The notes under the pieces are model-generated. The model was not told where the DNA came from and did no database searches. It saw nothing but the letters and a program-made list of their open reading frames with translations. Below, in pieces: positions 22,610 to 34,709 of a DNA stretch of 64,000 nt (position 1 is its first letter; each line of letters starts with the position of its first letter). The stretch lies in contig CATNEN010000001.1 in assembly GCA_950097015.1 (NCBI GenBank), forward strand, positions 26,323,001-26,387,000. Direction: 5' to 3'. A program made the translations under genes and the position numbers. The stretch comes from Macrostomum hystrix. Taxonomy: Eukaryota > Platyhelminthes > Macrostomidae.

Positions 22610-25600
22610 ATGGATTCCTATCCGAGCTTTGAGAACTTGTTCAACATGGGTTTGAGTCAGGTGAGTGAGTCTGGCTGCTGTGCTTGTTGCTCTGATAAAT
22701 TGAAGTGCCAACCAATTTTAATAGGAATTTGGCATTGGTTGCCTGCAATGATCTTTACTTAGTATTTTAGTAAATAGGTAGATTCATGTCATTTTTCATG
22801 CATTTACATTAGCAAGATTGTCGTTGAGTGGCGTGTCTTGCCATGTAAGGTAGTCAGGAATGTTGATTTTAGGGTTATTAGGAGATATGAGTCATTAGGA
22901 GATGCATATTAGTCATTGGGAGGTGCGCAGGGTCATTGGGGGGTGCGCAGTGTCATTGGGAGGTGCGCAGGGTCATTGGGAGGTTCGCAGAGTCATTGGG
23001 AGGTGCGTAGGGTCATTGGTAGGTGCGTAGGGTCATTGGGAGGTTCGCAGGGTCATTGGGAGGTGCACAGGGTCATTGGGAGGTTCGCAGAGTCATTGGG
23101 AGGTTCGCAGAGTCATTGGGAGGTGCGTAGGGTCATTGGTAGGTGCGTAGGGTCATTAGGAGGTTCGCTGGGTCATTGGGAGGTGCGCAGGGTCATTGGG
23201 AGGTTCGCAGAGTCATTGGGAGGTGCGCAGGGTCATTGGGAGGTGCGCAGGGTCATTGGGAGGTTCGCAGGGTCATTGGGAGGTGCGCAGGGTCATTGGG
23301 AGGTGCGCAGGGTCATTGGGAGGTGCGCAGGGTCATTGGGAGGTGCGCAGGGTCATTGGGAGGTGCGCAGGGTCATTGGGAGGTGCGCAGGGTCATTGGG
23401 AGGTTCGCAGGGTCATTGGGAGGTGCGCAGGGTCATTGGGAGGTGCGCTGGGTCATTGGGAGGTTCGCAGGGTCATTGGGAGGTGCGCAGGGTCATTGGG
23501 AGGTGCGCAGGGTCATTGGGAGGTGCGCAGGGTCATTGGGAGGTTCGCAGGGTCATTGGGAGGTGCGCAGGGTCATTGGGAGGTGCGCAGGGTCATTGGG
23601 AGGTTCGCAGGGTCATTGGGAGGTGCGCAGGGTCATTGGGAGGTGCGCAGGGTTCTCGGTGTGAATAACTAATCTAAATGATATTGTGACTTCCTATGCA
23701 GTCATGATTCATCAGGGTGGCAAGCAAAACAAAGAATTAAATGGGTCACAAATTAATTGCTTAATCCAGTAGCAAGCCATTGCGCTGCCTTTCATAACAA
23801 CAGCCCGCCTCACTGCCGCCCACCCTGACTGCTGGGCAGCCAACCCCACTCCCTGTAAGTCAGCAACACCAAGCAGATGAGACAGATGGAGACACTGGAA
23901 TGGATGCAGCACACTACACGGCACATACTCCACAAACACTATTAGAGATGACAATGACACTGCCTCCTGCCCCACCCCACTCCACCGCAGATATGCGCAA
24001 GTCTGCGGAATTTCAGTCAGCTAAAAATGAAAAATGAGCTTTTCAGAGCCATTTAGCTGAATGAGCTCGCTGCGAGCAAAGTATGACAGTGCCTGGCGCC
24101 CCCAGCCCTCCCCTCTCCGTTAGAGCAGCCACGCCTCAATTTGCAGCAGCAGCAGCAGCAGCAGCAGCAGACGGGCGGGCAGACAAAAGCGCGGCAAGCT
24201 TTCAAGCCCGGACCTGACTCCAGCCCACCCCACTCCATCGTGTTGCTGTTGCTGTCTGCGAGCCGGTCAAGCCACCCGCCTCTTATCGGTCTGCAGGCAT
24301 CGGAGCTGGCGACTCCGAGCAGCATTTTCCTAGAAACCAAGGCCCAGCTGCTCAAGCCGGGGGAGACCCCCCGTCTGTAGGTCGCGCCTGTCGCCGCTGG
24401 ACCCGCCCGAGCCGCTCGCAGATCTTAATCAATCTAGAATAGCCGCTATAGTCTTGTCCGCCTGTTGTCCAAGTAGATTTCTTTTGTCTGCTGCTCTCAG
24501 AAGAAAATTGTCACTGTTTCCTTCGCTTGTTCGAGAGATTAGTTGTTGGGCTGAGCGAAATTTTTCAAGTATAATCAGCTTTTTCTCTTACTTGAGACTG
24601 CAGATAATGGCCAATGCCAAATGAGTCTGTGGCTCATCTGAGCTTGAGCAAGTCATTCAGTAGTGCAGACAGGTGGGGTCTGTGGTGCTGGTGCCAGACT
24701 AGCTGCTGCGATTGCTATCAATGATTGAGCTGCTGCTGCTGCTGTTGCTGCTCATAGTGTGAATTCCCATTTTGTTAGAGTAACATTCATCTTAACTTTA
24801 TCTAGTTTTCTGATAAACATTTTTTAAATCTCTTATCTGATTTAAAATCTAAAATAATTATGTTTATCTCTTGTTTTATGCTGGGTTTGTATAAAATTAG
24901 GAGCGAAGAAATGTTTGTTTTCATTTTTGTTGTTCGCCAAATGCCAACTCTGTGCTAGAATTGGGGGAGAGATGAGGGAGAGACTGGAGGAGATGAGGGA
25001 GAGACTGGGGTAGATGAGGGAGAGACTGGGGTAGATGAGGGAGAGGCTGGGGTAGATGAGGGAGAGACTGGAGGAGATGAGGGAGAGACTGGAGGAGATG
25101 AGGGAGAGACTGGGGTAGATGAGGGAGAGATTGGGGGAGATGAGGGAGAGACTGGGGGAGATGAGGGAGAGATTGGGGTAGATGAGGGAGAGATTGGGGG
25201 AGATGAGGGAGAGACTGGGGGAGATGAGGGAGAGATTGGGGGAGATGAGGGAGAGATGGCTAAATATGATGGCTATGAATTTTTCTCCCACAACTCGCAG
25301 ACTTGGCAGCAGATAATTCAGCAGCAGCTCCAGCTGCAGCTTCAGCAACGGCATCAGCAGCAGCAGCAGTTGGAACATGACCAGCAGCTGCCAGTGTATT
25401 CCTATCCAACACCAGAATGGATGCAGCAGCAGCAGCACGCAATTGTCAGTCGTTCGTCAACGTGGCATCCGCCCCAGCAGCAACAGCAGCCACCGTCCAA
25501 TATGTCGCCGATCGCAACTGTCGATGAGACTTTGTCGGTGGTCGACGATCCCGCAGCCGCAGCAGCGGCCGAGGCATCGTTGAAGTGGCGCCACCTGCCG

Positions 25601-26537
25601 GCGTCGCTGCGTCGACGGGCCGGCGCCCAGGCCGCCAGCGCCCTGCTGAAGGCCTGGATGAGGCAGCATGCCGACAACCCCTACCCGTCAAAGAATGAGA
25701 AATCAGCGCTGGCAGCTCTCACCAACATGAGCTTCGCTCAGGTGCGCGAGTGATCGAAGCTGTGAATGGTGTGATGGAAGCTGTGAATGGTGTGATGGAA
25801 GCTGTGAATGGTGTGATGGAAGCTGTGAATGGTGTGATGGAAGCTGTGAATGGTGTGATGGAAGCTGTGAATGGTGTGATGGAAGCTGTGAATGGTGTGA
25901 TGGAAGCTGTGAATGGTGTGATGGAAGCTGTGAATGGTGTGATGGAAGCCGTGAATGGTGTGATGGAAGCTGTGAATGGTGTGATGGAAGCTGTGAATGG
26001 TGTGATGGAAGCTGTGAATGGTGTGATGGAAGCTGTGAATGGTGTGATGGAAGCTGTGAATGGTGTGATGGAAGCTGTGAATGGTGTGATGGAAGCTGTG
26101 AATGGTGTGATGGAAGCTGTGAATGGTGTGATGGAAGCTGTGAATGGTGTGATGGAAGCTGTGAATGGTGTGATGGAAGCTGTGAATGAAGTCATGGCGT
26201 ATTGATTCTTTAAGCAGGACGTAATGAAATTAACTTTGATAGATGAAATCCCATCACCCTGAAACCGCCAATCGTGAACGCTGATCGCAGATTTCCACCT
26301 GGTTCGCCAACGCCCGTCGGCGGCTAAAGAAGGACATGAACTGCAGCAGCGCCAGCGGCAACAGAAGCTCCCGTGCGGGTGCATTTGTGAGCGTTGCGCA
26401 TCGCGCTACTGACGCGAGTAGTAAGCCGCGCATCTGGTCAATTGTGGAGACTGCGATGAAGGAGGAAAGTCAGTCGCCAGCTGATGCAGTTTCCACAGCT
26501 GTGGCGTCTGGATCAGCAGGGAGCGATGGATTTCAAG
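22610..26537 (+). CDS. Iroquois-like TALE homeobox protein, 3' end unresolved
   Basis: DNA-binding transcription factor of the nucleus. Exon 1 is 22610-22660 (MDSYPSFENLFNMGLSQ, donor CAG|GTGAGT), exon 2 is 25301-25741 and exon 3 runs from 26291, all phase 0. The homeodomain is split by the second intron: ALLKAWMRQHADNPYPSKNE in exon 2 and ISTWFANARRRLKKDMN in exon 3. The three-residue loop extension with NPYP marks TALE; WFANARRRLKK with alanine at homeodomain position 50 matches the Iroquois/Mohawk group, closest to IRX. The N-terminal half is Gln-rich (CAG runs). An in-frame ATG at 25256 could give a second start without exon 1. Exon 3 may end at GTGAGA (26538, phase 1) or at GTGAGC (26387, phase 0). 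The latter could join a tiny last exon near 28648 reading LSNGSDNE then stop; this is speculative. An IRO box was not seen. Confidence 0.85.
22905..23652. repeat. Minisatellite, 20 bp unit, in homeobox intron 1
   Basis: About 37 copies of GGTCATTGGGAGGTGCGCAG with G/T and T/G variants, starting about 245 bp after the donor. G-rich on the plus strand. All three plus frames are open across it because the unit has no stop codon. Confidence 0.97.
23653..24961. other. Middle of homeobox intron 1, with CAG tract
   Basis: A GC-rich island at about 23800-24420 contains nine CAG triplets (24143-24170) and a short frame with ATPSSIFLETKAQLLKPG after a good acceptor (TCGGTCTGCAG, about 24296). It could be an alternative exon, but its phases do not fit exons 1 and 2, and a stop follows. 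Further CTG triplets lie near 24730. Otherwise no feature. Confidence 0.3.
24962..25258. repeat. Minisatellite, 21 bp unit, before homeobox exon 2
   Basis: About 14 copies of a unit containing GATGAGGGAGAGACTGGGGT, strongly purine-rich on the plus strand. It ends at the in-frame ATG at 25256, 45 bp before the exon 2 acceptor junction. Confidence 0.96.
25756..26190. repeat. Minisatellite, 21 bp unit, in homeobox intron 2
   Basis: About 20 almost identical copies of a unit containing GTGATGGAAGCTGTGAATGG, starting about 14 bp after the donor (25742). It lies inside the intron that splits the homeodomain. The near absence of variants implies very recent expansion or homogenisation. Confidence 0.97.
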
Positions 26538-27484
26538 GTGAGAATTTTGACCTGATTTATTTTGGCACCTTGGTTCGATTCCCAGTTTCATTTTTAAATC
26601 GAACAGAAAGTTGACTAAACCCACGAGTAGACAGAACTTGTCAAAAAATGCCTAAATTTATCCGTCCTTAAAAGTCTGTGTGACGTTTGTTCCTCATCAC
26701 ACAGTTTTTTTCCGATATGCATCGAAAAAAACTAATTTGAAATCTTAAAATAAGTAGAATTAATTTCATCACATAAAAAATATTTTTAATGAATTAAGGC
26801 ACTAATTTTCTGATCGAGTTATTCCGACATGTAACGAATGATTAAATATAAGCTTCAAACTTAGATGTCCGTATAAATTTCGTCATTATCTGTACAATTT
26901 CGCCCCATAATGAAACTGAAGTTTTTACCTCTAGCACTACTTAATCCTTCAAGCAACAGTAGTGCAAGCGGTATACTAAAGGTAAAGTAAAATGCTGGCA
27001 TTTCAGACACCTGTTGGCAGCACTGCCGGTGTCACGGTGATTTCGGTGGATTTCACTCCTGATTGATTTATTCGACATTTTATTGCCAAACATAGGGGAA
27101 AATATGACCTAAAAAATAATGACACTTGCCGTTAACTATTGCGCGATGATATGCCTGATTTTAACAAAATCAAATTTTATTTATTCGTTAATCAAGCCAT
27201 CTTGCACAGGCCCAGTCACTTCTGTGAAATCAGACATCGGTTTATCTCTGATTTGGACGGTTAACTCATTAAAGCGAATATTTATGTTTGTTTGCTTGTT
27301 TGTTTATTTTTTTGTTTGTTCTCTCAAAATTATATTTTAAATGTACACAAGCTGAACTGGAGTGACCTCCACTGTACACTAGACTTTTTTGCTTCTTTTT
27401 TTGTGTTCCTACTCCGCTAAATATATACAATCTTCAATAAACACTTTAGAATTATGCTTTTTTTAACGAACAGAAAATAACACA
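26538..27484. other. AT-rich region after the homeobox exons
   Basis: No exon recognised. It contains CCGATATGCATCGAAAA near 26712 and a small inverted repeat GCACTAC/GTAGTGC at about 26934-26965. It may be intron or 3' UTR of the homeobox gene. Confidence 0.3.
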
Positions 27485-28620
27485 AACAAACCACTCTACT
27501 CGCTTCCACCCACTCTCCTCCGCTACCTACCACAGCTACCTACCTCCGCTACCTACCACCGCTCTCCTCCGCTACCTACCACAGCTACCTACCACAGCTA
27601 CCTACCACCGCTCTCCTCCGCTACCTACCACAGCTACCTACCACAGCTACCTACCACCGCTCTCCTCCGCTACCTACCACAGCTACCTACCACAGCTACC
27701 TACCACCGCTCTCCTCCGCTACCTACCACAGCTACCTACCTCCGCTACCTACCACCACTCTCATCCGCTACCTACCACAGCTACCTACCTCCGCTACCTA
27801 CCACCGCTCTCCTCCGCTACCTACCACAGCTACCTACCACAGCTACCTACCTCCGCTACCTACCACAGCTACCTACCTCCGCTACCTACCACAGCTACCT
27901 ACCTCCGCTACCTACCTCCGCTACCTACCACCGCTCTCCTCCGCTACCTACCACAGCTACCTACCACAGCTACCTACCACAGCTACCTACCTCCGCTACC
28001 TACCACCACTCTCATCCGCTACCTACCACAGCTACCTACCTCCGCTACCTACCACCGCTCTCCTCCGCTACCTACCACAGCTACCTACCACAGCTACCTA
28101 CCTCCGCAACCTACCTCCGCTACCTACCACCGCTCTCCTCCGCTACCTACCACAGCTACCTACCACAGCTACCTACCACAGCTACCTACCTCCGCTACCT
28201 ACCACCACTCTCATCCGCTACCTACCACAGCTACCTACCTCCGCTACCTACCACCGCTCTCCTCCGCTACCTACCACAGCTACCTACCTCCGCTACCTAC
28301 CACCACTCTCCTCCGCTGCCTATCACCACTCTCCTCAGCTACCTACCACCACTCTCCTCCGCTGCCTACCACCACTCTCCTCAGCTACCTACCACCACTC
28401 TCCTCAGCTACCTACTACCACTCTCCTCAGCTACCTACCACCTCTCTCCTCAGCTACCTACCACCACTCTCCTCAGCTACCTACCACCACTCTCCTCCGC
28501 TGCCTACCACCACTCTCCTCAGCTACCTACCACCTCTCTCCTCCGCTGCCTACCACCACTCTCCTCAGCTACCTACCACCTCTCTCCTCAGATACCTACC
28601 ACCACTACCTACCACCACGG
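27485..28620. repeat. Minisatellite, 13/26 bp unit
   Basis: More than 1.1 kb of CTACCTACCACAG and CTACCTACCTCCG 13-mers interleaved with CACCGCTCTCCTC. The left part shows a recurring multi-unit pattern of about 65-100 bp; the right part (from about 28300) uses CACCACTCTCCTCAGCTAC. Strongly pyrimidine-rich on the plus strand. Confidence 0.95.
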
Positions 28621-28624
28621 CTCT

Positions 28625-29583
28625 CCTCCGCTACCTATCAAAGCTGAGCAATGGGTCGGACAACGAGTAGCATGAAGCGGCAATGCTCATTCAAGTGTTT
28701 ATGTAAGAGGACTATTGTATATTAGTCTACTCAAAGTGCTATTTGTCCCGCGTAGCTTTTAATTAACCAGTTGTTGCAGGAGTTTTTCAATTTCCCAATT
28801 TATAGCCTATCTGTGAGCTGGAATAGATTTACAAACCGGACAGGACACGAATGTAGGAATGCGAATCAGACATTGGTGTGCAAATTGGCAAGCCTGGCTT
28901 CGGTGTCACAGCTCAGAGTTATTATCGGCTGTAGTTTCTGGGAGTTTCTGTGCGGGGGAGAAGCCATAGACCCCATTCAATACAGACGGGAGCATTATCC
29001 CCCCGATTGCATACAGTGGGGTTGAGCATAGACTCAAGAGCTTTAAGCAGCACCTGGCGCACAGAACAGACCACACTGAGGAGCCTTAGCCAGTGCCGAT
29101 TCGAAATAGCGCGAACTGTAACAGCAGAGCTAGTATTATTATTGCCACTGCGGGGGGGGGAGTTTAACATTCTGTCCGCTGAGAAGTTACGAAAGTGGTC
29201 TGACAACCCCATCGGGTCTATGTACATTGCTATGTACATAGCTTGGCGGCGGTTAATAAGCCTGCAACGATTTGATTGGACATTGTACATTGACGCAGCG
29301 ACTCAAATATGCTCAGTTGAAAAGAATACCTCCACCCACTCTGTCGCAACTGTTTAACTGCGTCTTGAATACTAGAATTATGCTATTTGAGTTCCTATTT
29401 ATTTCTGTGAAAAGTTCATTTACCAAACAGTTAAAGTAGATGACAAAAATAAAGATTTCCATTGAGTTAGGCTCAGCATTTTAGGGTACATCGCAGACTT
29501 CAATTATACAAAGTGACTGCCAACACAATTTACACTGGCGTCTGGTTGGTCTCTGAGCACTGCTCAATTGGCCAGCTAGCAGC
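28625..29583. other. Region upstream of the DEG/ENaC gene
   Basis: Contains a possible tiny terminal homeobox exon (near 28648) and short unrecognised ORFs on both strands at 28771-29357 that overlap each other, so none is supported. A run of nine G sits at about 29151. The promoter of the channel gene should lie here, but no clear TATA box was seen. Confidence 0.3.
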
Positions 29584-29627
29584 ATGTCAACTGCACCGGC
29601 TGTCAAGGCTGAGCCGCATCCCGATCC

Positions 29628-29664
<37 letters not shown>

Positions 29665-31404
29665 GCGGGGCCCGAGCCGCCGCAGAAAATGACCCGCTAT
29701 GGGGCGATCCGCACAGACGAAGAGCCGCTGCAGCCTCCGCCGCCTCCGCCGCCACCAGCTCCACCCTTCGGCAGCAAAGTCGACAGCGTCGCCGGAGCGC
29801 TCCGCTCCTCGGCACTGCCGAAGCGTCGCCGAACCAAGGAGGAAAAACAGATGTACGAGGACAGCATCAAGGGCTTCATGGACGCTTTGCTGTCCAACAG
29901 CAGCCTGCTGGCCATCAGCAACATTGTCAAGCGGAACCACCCGGTGCTGAAGACCCTGTGGGCCATTGCCCTGTTCCTGTGTCTCATCCTGACCATCAGG
30001 CAGCTCTATAGTCTCACCAGGACATTCCTGGGCCATCCGAAGTCAACAACAATCGAGCTGTCTTACAAACCGTTCGAATTTCCATCGGTGACCATCTGCA
30101 ACCACAACCCGCTGCGCCGGTCGCTCGTTCAGCTGTCCGAGCAAGACGACCTCAGGAAATTCCTCACCAGCCTGGAGATGAGGGACTTCTCCATCGCAGA
30201 CAACGGCACGCAGCTCATGACACAGCAGAACGACTGGCTGCGCTTCCACAAGCTCATCAGCAACCACAGCATCGACAAGCGGCTGAGCATGGGCTACCAG
30301 ATGGGCGATTTCATTCTGCAGTGCAGCTTCGCCGGCAAGCGATGCGACCCTGACATGTTCAGCGTCAGCCTCAGCAAGACCTACGGCAACTGCTTCACCT
30401 TCAACGGCTGGCAGTCGGCCAAGGCCTTCGAGCGGCCGGTGGCCAAGAACGGCCGCGAGCACGGCCTGACCATGACGCTATTCCTGGAGCTGGAGGAATA
30501 CCTGCAGAACTTCATCCCCAGCGCCGGGGTCAAGGTGCAGCTGCACGAACCCGGCTCCATGGCCTTCCCCGAGTACTCCGGCTTCTCCGTGCCGCCCGGC
30601 TTCCAGTCCTCCATCGGAGTCTCCCTGAAGATGATCAGCCGACTGGACCATCTGAACGATCGCTGCGAGGACGGCGAGAAATTCTACGCCGAGTACGGCA
30701 TCAAGTACACCTTCAGCGCCTGCATGGCCAGGTGCAAGCACGAGCAGGTGAGGCTGAAGTGCGGCTGCTACGACCTGGCGAACCGGCTGTTCTACGGCCC
30801 AGCCGCAGCCCGCATGCAGCCGTGTCGCAGCGACGCCCAGCTCAGCTGCATGATCATGGTGGAGTACCTGGGCGAAGAGGGCGACCTGAACTGCAGCTGC
30901 CTACTGCCCTGCCAGGAGTCATACTACAAGTACGGCCAGTCACTGAGCGAGTGGCCAACGGACTCCTACGAGACCCGCCTGTTTGGCGACCTCATCGACG
31001 TCAAGCCAAAGATCAGCAAGCTGAAGAACGAGTCCAAGATTCTGGCGCGTCGCAACCTCCTGAACCTGCTCGTGTACATGGACGGCCTCATGACTGAGCA
31101 TGTGATCGAGAGGAATGCGTACGCCATCGACAACTACCTGTCAGACATCGGCGGCACCCTCGGCCTGTTCCTCGGCTTCTCCGTGCTGACGGGCTTCGAG
31201 CTGCTCGAGGCCACCGCGCTGGCTCTCGCGTACATCTGCGGCAAGATCATCTACCGCGACGAGGAGGAGGACGACGTGGCGGCGGCGGTGGCGCTGTCGG
31301 CCGGGTCGCCGAAAAGTCCGCTGGGCAGTCCGCGTGGCAGCGCGCGTCGCAGCAGCCGCATCGCCTCGCTGGCTGGCGCAACGCCCCACCTGCACCCGGG
31401 ATGA
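29584..31404 (+). CDS. DEG/ENaC-family cation channel
   Basis: Trimeric amiloride-sensitive sodium-channel family subunit (degenerin, ASIC and peptide-gated relatives), plasma membrane. One uninterrupted exon of 606 residues. Visible: poly-Ala tract (about 18-28, encoded by GCA repeats) and Pro-rich tract; TM1 LWAIALFLCLILTI (about 127-140); post-TM1 FEFPSVTICNHNP; palm/finger Cys motifs GNCFTFNG, ACMARC, LKCGC and CSCLLPCQ; conserved FSVPPGFQSSIGV; pre-TM2 YLSDIGGTLG; TM2 with GLFLGFSVLTGFELLEA, where GFS is the G-x-S selectivity filter. Cytoplasmic tail is Ser/Arg-rich. Oddity: the N-terminal His-Gly gating motif of ENaC/ASIC is replaced (SSLLAISNIV where ASICs have SSTLHGLAHIF). The stimulus cannot be read from sequence. 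The ATG at 29584 precedes the Ala tract; a 5' UTR intron is possible. Lack of introns is unusual beside its intron-rich neighbours and may reflect an old retrocopy. Confidence 0.93.
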
Positions 31405-31854
31405 CCCGGCCTGACCAACCCCCGCTCACTCCACCCAGGTGTGGTCGTTGCTGGAGACGAGGTAAAAATTAATTTAAAAGATCAAACCCTACTTTCCAGC
31501 AACGACAACGCGCTAGTGATTTCCCCTGCCCTCATCTGGTTGCTTTCATGCGCTCTTTGCTGCTTTGGATTGCTTTTTAAAGTTCAAATGCTTGCACAAT
31601 GGATCCAGTTGGGTAAAGAGTGCTTCTCATTGGTCAGGATTCAGAGAATTGGAGATTAGGTACATTGATGATATTCTGCTATTTTCTCTATTTCGATTAT
31701 CACGTTGTTAAACTATTGAGTTTAAATTGCTTTGGATTTTTCATAATAACGGCTTTGGATAATTTGCGAACTTGTTTGAATAGGAAATTATAATTTGATC
31801 GTATGTGGTTTTAGATTACCGAAGATTAGGATTATTCTGAATTTTGATTATCAG
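31405..31854. other. 3' flank of the channel gene
   Basis: Short ORF at 31441-31659 is unremarkable. GAGACGAG|GTAAAA at about 31460 looks like a weak donor but no partner was found. No exact AATAAA close to the stop codon. Confidence 0.3.
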
Positions 31855-32605
31855 AGATTCGGATAATTAGGGATTAGGATTATCAGAGGTTAGGATCATT
31901 AGGGATTAGGATTATCAGAGATTCGGATCATTAGGGATTAGGATTATCAGAGATTCGGGTCATTGGGGATTAGGATTATCAGAGATTCGGATAATTAGGG
32001 ATTAGGATTATCAGAGATTCGGATCATTGGGGATTAGGATTATCAGAGATTCGGATCATTAGGGATTAGGATTATCAGAGATTCGGGTCATTGGGGATTA
32101 GGATTATCAGAGATTCGGTTCATTAGGGATTAGGATTATCAGAGATTTGGGTCATTGGGGATTAGGATTATCAGAGATTCGGATCATTGGGGATTAGGAT
32201 TATCAGAGATTCGGATCATTAGGGATTAGGATTATCAGAGATTCGGGTCATTGGGGATTAGGATTATCAGAGATTCGGATCATTAGGGATTAGGATTATC
32301 AGAGATTCGGATCATTAGGGATTAGGATTATCAGAGATTCGGATCATTAGGGATTAGGATTATCAGAGATTCGGATCATTAGGGATTAGGATTATCAGAG
32401 ATTCGGATCATTAGGGATTAGGATTATCAGAGATTCGGATCATTAGGGATTAGGATTATCAGAGATTCGGATCATTAGGGATTAGGATTATCAGAGATTC
32501 GGATCATTAGGGATTAGGATTATCAGAGATTCGGATCATTAGGGATTAGGATTATCAGAGATTCGGATAATTAGGGATTAGGATTATCAGAGATTCGGAT
32601 CCTTA
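31855..32605. repeat. Minisatellite, 32 bp unit with TTAGGG
   Basis: About 23 copies of a unit containing CATTAGGGATTAGGATTATC and AGAGATTCGGAT. Each unit holds one TTAGGG (or TTGGGG) and one TTAGG, similar to the animal telomere repeat but not in pure tandem. Intergenic. Confidence 0.96.
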
Positions 32606-33384
32606 GAGAAAAAGATCAATGAAAATTAGCAGCAGTCGGATTTCGATTATTAGGGATGTTTCTGGATTTGATATATTTTGGATCTGCAATATTAGGTATT
32701 TAGACTTTTTGAGATTTAGATGATTGGGGATTTGGGATTATAAGGGATTATGAATAATATGGATTTGCATTATTAGGATTTAAAAGGCTTTAAAAACAGG
32801 ATTAGAAAAATGCACGAATAATTTTATTCAACTTAAGAAATCCCAAGGTGCGTGTCAGTTAGCAACGCTTATATTCAGTTGTTTTTTAATTACCGAAATG
32901 ATTTTAAACTCACATATAGCTGCTAGTTCACTGCCACTGAATACTGAATGCTTTATTCGCACAATTTCATGAAAATTCTTAACATGCTACTTGAGCTGCC
33001 TCAGAGATATTTTATTTTTTGTTTTTTTTGTTCTTCAATGAACTCATTTTCTGCAAGGCTCAACACGGGGCACTTGGTCCATCTGCTTGACTTATTTAAC
33101 AGTTAACCATCAATCATCCACACGCGTTGATTGGCTACTTCTGTAGCCTCACCACAGCCAAAACATTCACTATTGGTTCGGCCTCATGCTTTATGTAACT
33201 ATGTTATAATGCGATTATGTAACTTGCTTTGAATATTTGGACTGGTGGGTCCAGGTTGTGTTGGGATCAATGCTATAAATTAAATATACTATTTGTTATA
33301 TTTCAGTGACATGTCATTTGGATGTCAGTTATCTATTGCTTTATGCTTTCTTGAGCTTAACCTTAAACTTGCCAAATTGGGTTG
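32606..33384. other. AT-rich intergenic, no gene seen
   Basis: A degenerate continuation of the TTAGG-type repeat reaches about 32780. The rest has no recognisable exon. Confidence 0.4.
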
Positions 33385-34135
33385 CCATCTTCTCAGCAAC
33401 TGTCTGTAGTTAAAACTGCTGCAATCAGCGCCAGCTCACTCAGCCACTGTCTATGGTTGAAACTGCTGCAATCAGCACCAGCTCACTCAGCCACTGTCTA
33501 TGGTTGAAACTGCTGCAATCGAACCCAATCTAACTCAGCCACTGTCTATGGTTGAAACTGCTGCAATCAGCGCCAGCTCACTCAGCCACTGTCTATGGTT
33601 GAAACTGCTGCAATCAGCGCGAGCTCACTCAGCCACTGTCTATGGTTGAAACTGCTGCAATCAGCGCGAGCTCACTCAGCCACTGTCTATGGTTGAAACT
33701 GCTGCAATCAGCGCCACTCACTCAGCCACTGTCTATGGTTGAAACTGCTGCAATCAGCGCCAGCTCACTCAGCCACTGTCTATGGTTGAAACTGCTGCAA
33801 TCAGCGCCAGCTCACTCAGCCACTGTTTGTGGTTGACACTGCTTCAATCAACCCAACCTCACTGAGCCACTGTCTATGGTTGAAACTGCTGCTATCGAAC
33901 CCAATCTCACTGAGCCACTGTCTATGGTTGAAACTGCTGCTATCGAACCCAATCTAACTCAGCCACTGTCTATGGTTGAAACTGCTGCAATCGAACCCCC
34001 ATCTTACTCGGCCACTGTTTATGGTTGAAACTGCTGCAATCGAACCCCCATCTTACTCGGCCACTGTCTATGGTTGACACTGTTGCAATCGAACCCAATC
34101 TAACTCAGCCACTGTCTATGGTTGAAACTGCTGCG
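33385..34135. repeat. Minisatellite, 47 bp unit
   Basis: About 16 copies of a 47 bp unit containing ACTCAGCCACTGTCTATGGT and TGAAACTGCTGCAATC. The left copies carry AGCGCCAGCTC and the right copies CGAACCCAATCTA, so two subfamilies abut. It lies about 420 bp upstream of Galpha-s exon 1A, in its presumed promoter region. Confidence 0.96.
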
Positions 34136-34552
34136 ATTAACTAAGACAAATGTTTTTAGTTTATAGAAAATCACTCCTTCCCTAATGATATTATCTTCTG
34201 TTTTGTGGAAGTAAAGCATTCTGGCGCCGTCCACTCTGTGGTATTGACTCAGAACCAGTTGAACAGTCTACAGACTCTACACTATAAGACGAGCCCCGAG
34301 TCCAAACACAGGAAAATGCCGTGTTTGCCAACTTCTGGCCCGTTGCAAGCTAGGCTAGCTAATTGTCTTTTCTATTCAATTTCTAACCGCTATGCGCCAG
34401 CAATCCTTCATTCCATAGTGAAAGTTTGCCTCGGTTCTCAAAGCATCCCCAGTTTTCTTCTCCAGTCATGTCTGTACGACACCTTATTTAGCCTGAGCTG
34501 TTCTCAATTTATAGTCTCCGAATGCACAACATCGAACAATATACACACTAAG

Positions 34553-34709
34553 ATGATGGTGAGCTGTCTAGGCAAGACTCGAACCAACGGCGACTCTGAT
34601 CTGGCCGACGATACCTCGGCCGCGTCGAAGGCCAAAGCCAAGCAGATTGAGAAACGGATTCGACAGGAGGAGAGGAACTATGCGTCAACCTACAGACTGC
34701 TGCTGCTGG
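34553..34709 (+). CDS. Galpha-s alternative first exon 1A
   Basis: Begins [13 protein letters not shown] and ends [18 protein letters not shown] at a phase-1 donor (CTGG|GTGAGG). The second Met (34556) may be the start. It has the palmitoylation-type Cys and CLGK resembling human CLGN, but lacks the usual MGC start, and is about 12 residues longer than exon 1B. An in-frame ORF extends upstream to 34205, probably by chance; the ATG has acceptable context (ACTAAGATG). Confidence 0.8.

Noticed and set aside
22916-23668. 250-codon GHWEVRRVIGRC repeat protein
   Set aside because: Open in three frames in a 20 bp array within a homeobox-gene intron; no independent coding evidence.
24053-24380. Poly-Q/Poly-C ORFs on both strands around the CAG tract
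   Set aside because: Overlapping frames on both strands generated by the triplet run and GC bias; splice phases do not fit the surrounding homeobox exons.
31855-32605. True telomere end
   Set aside because: TTAGGG is embedded in a 32 bp unit with single-copy genes on both sides, so it is not a chromosome end.
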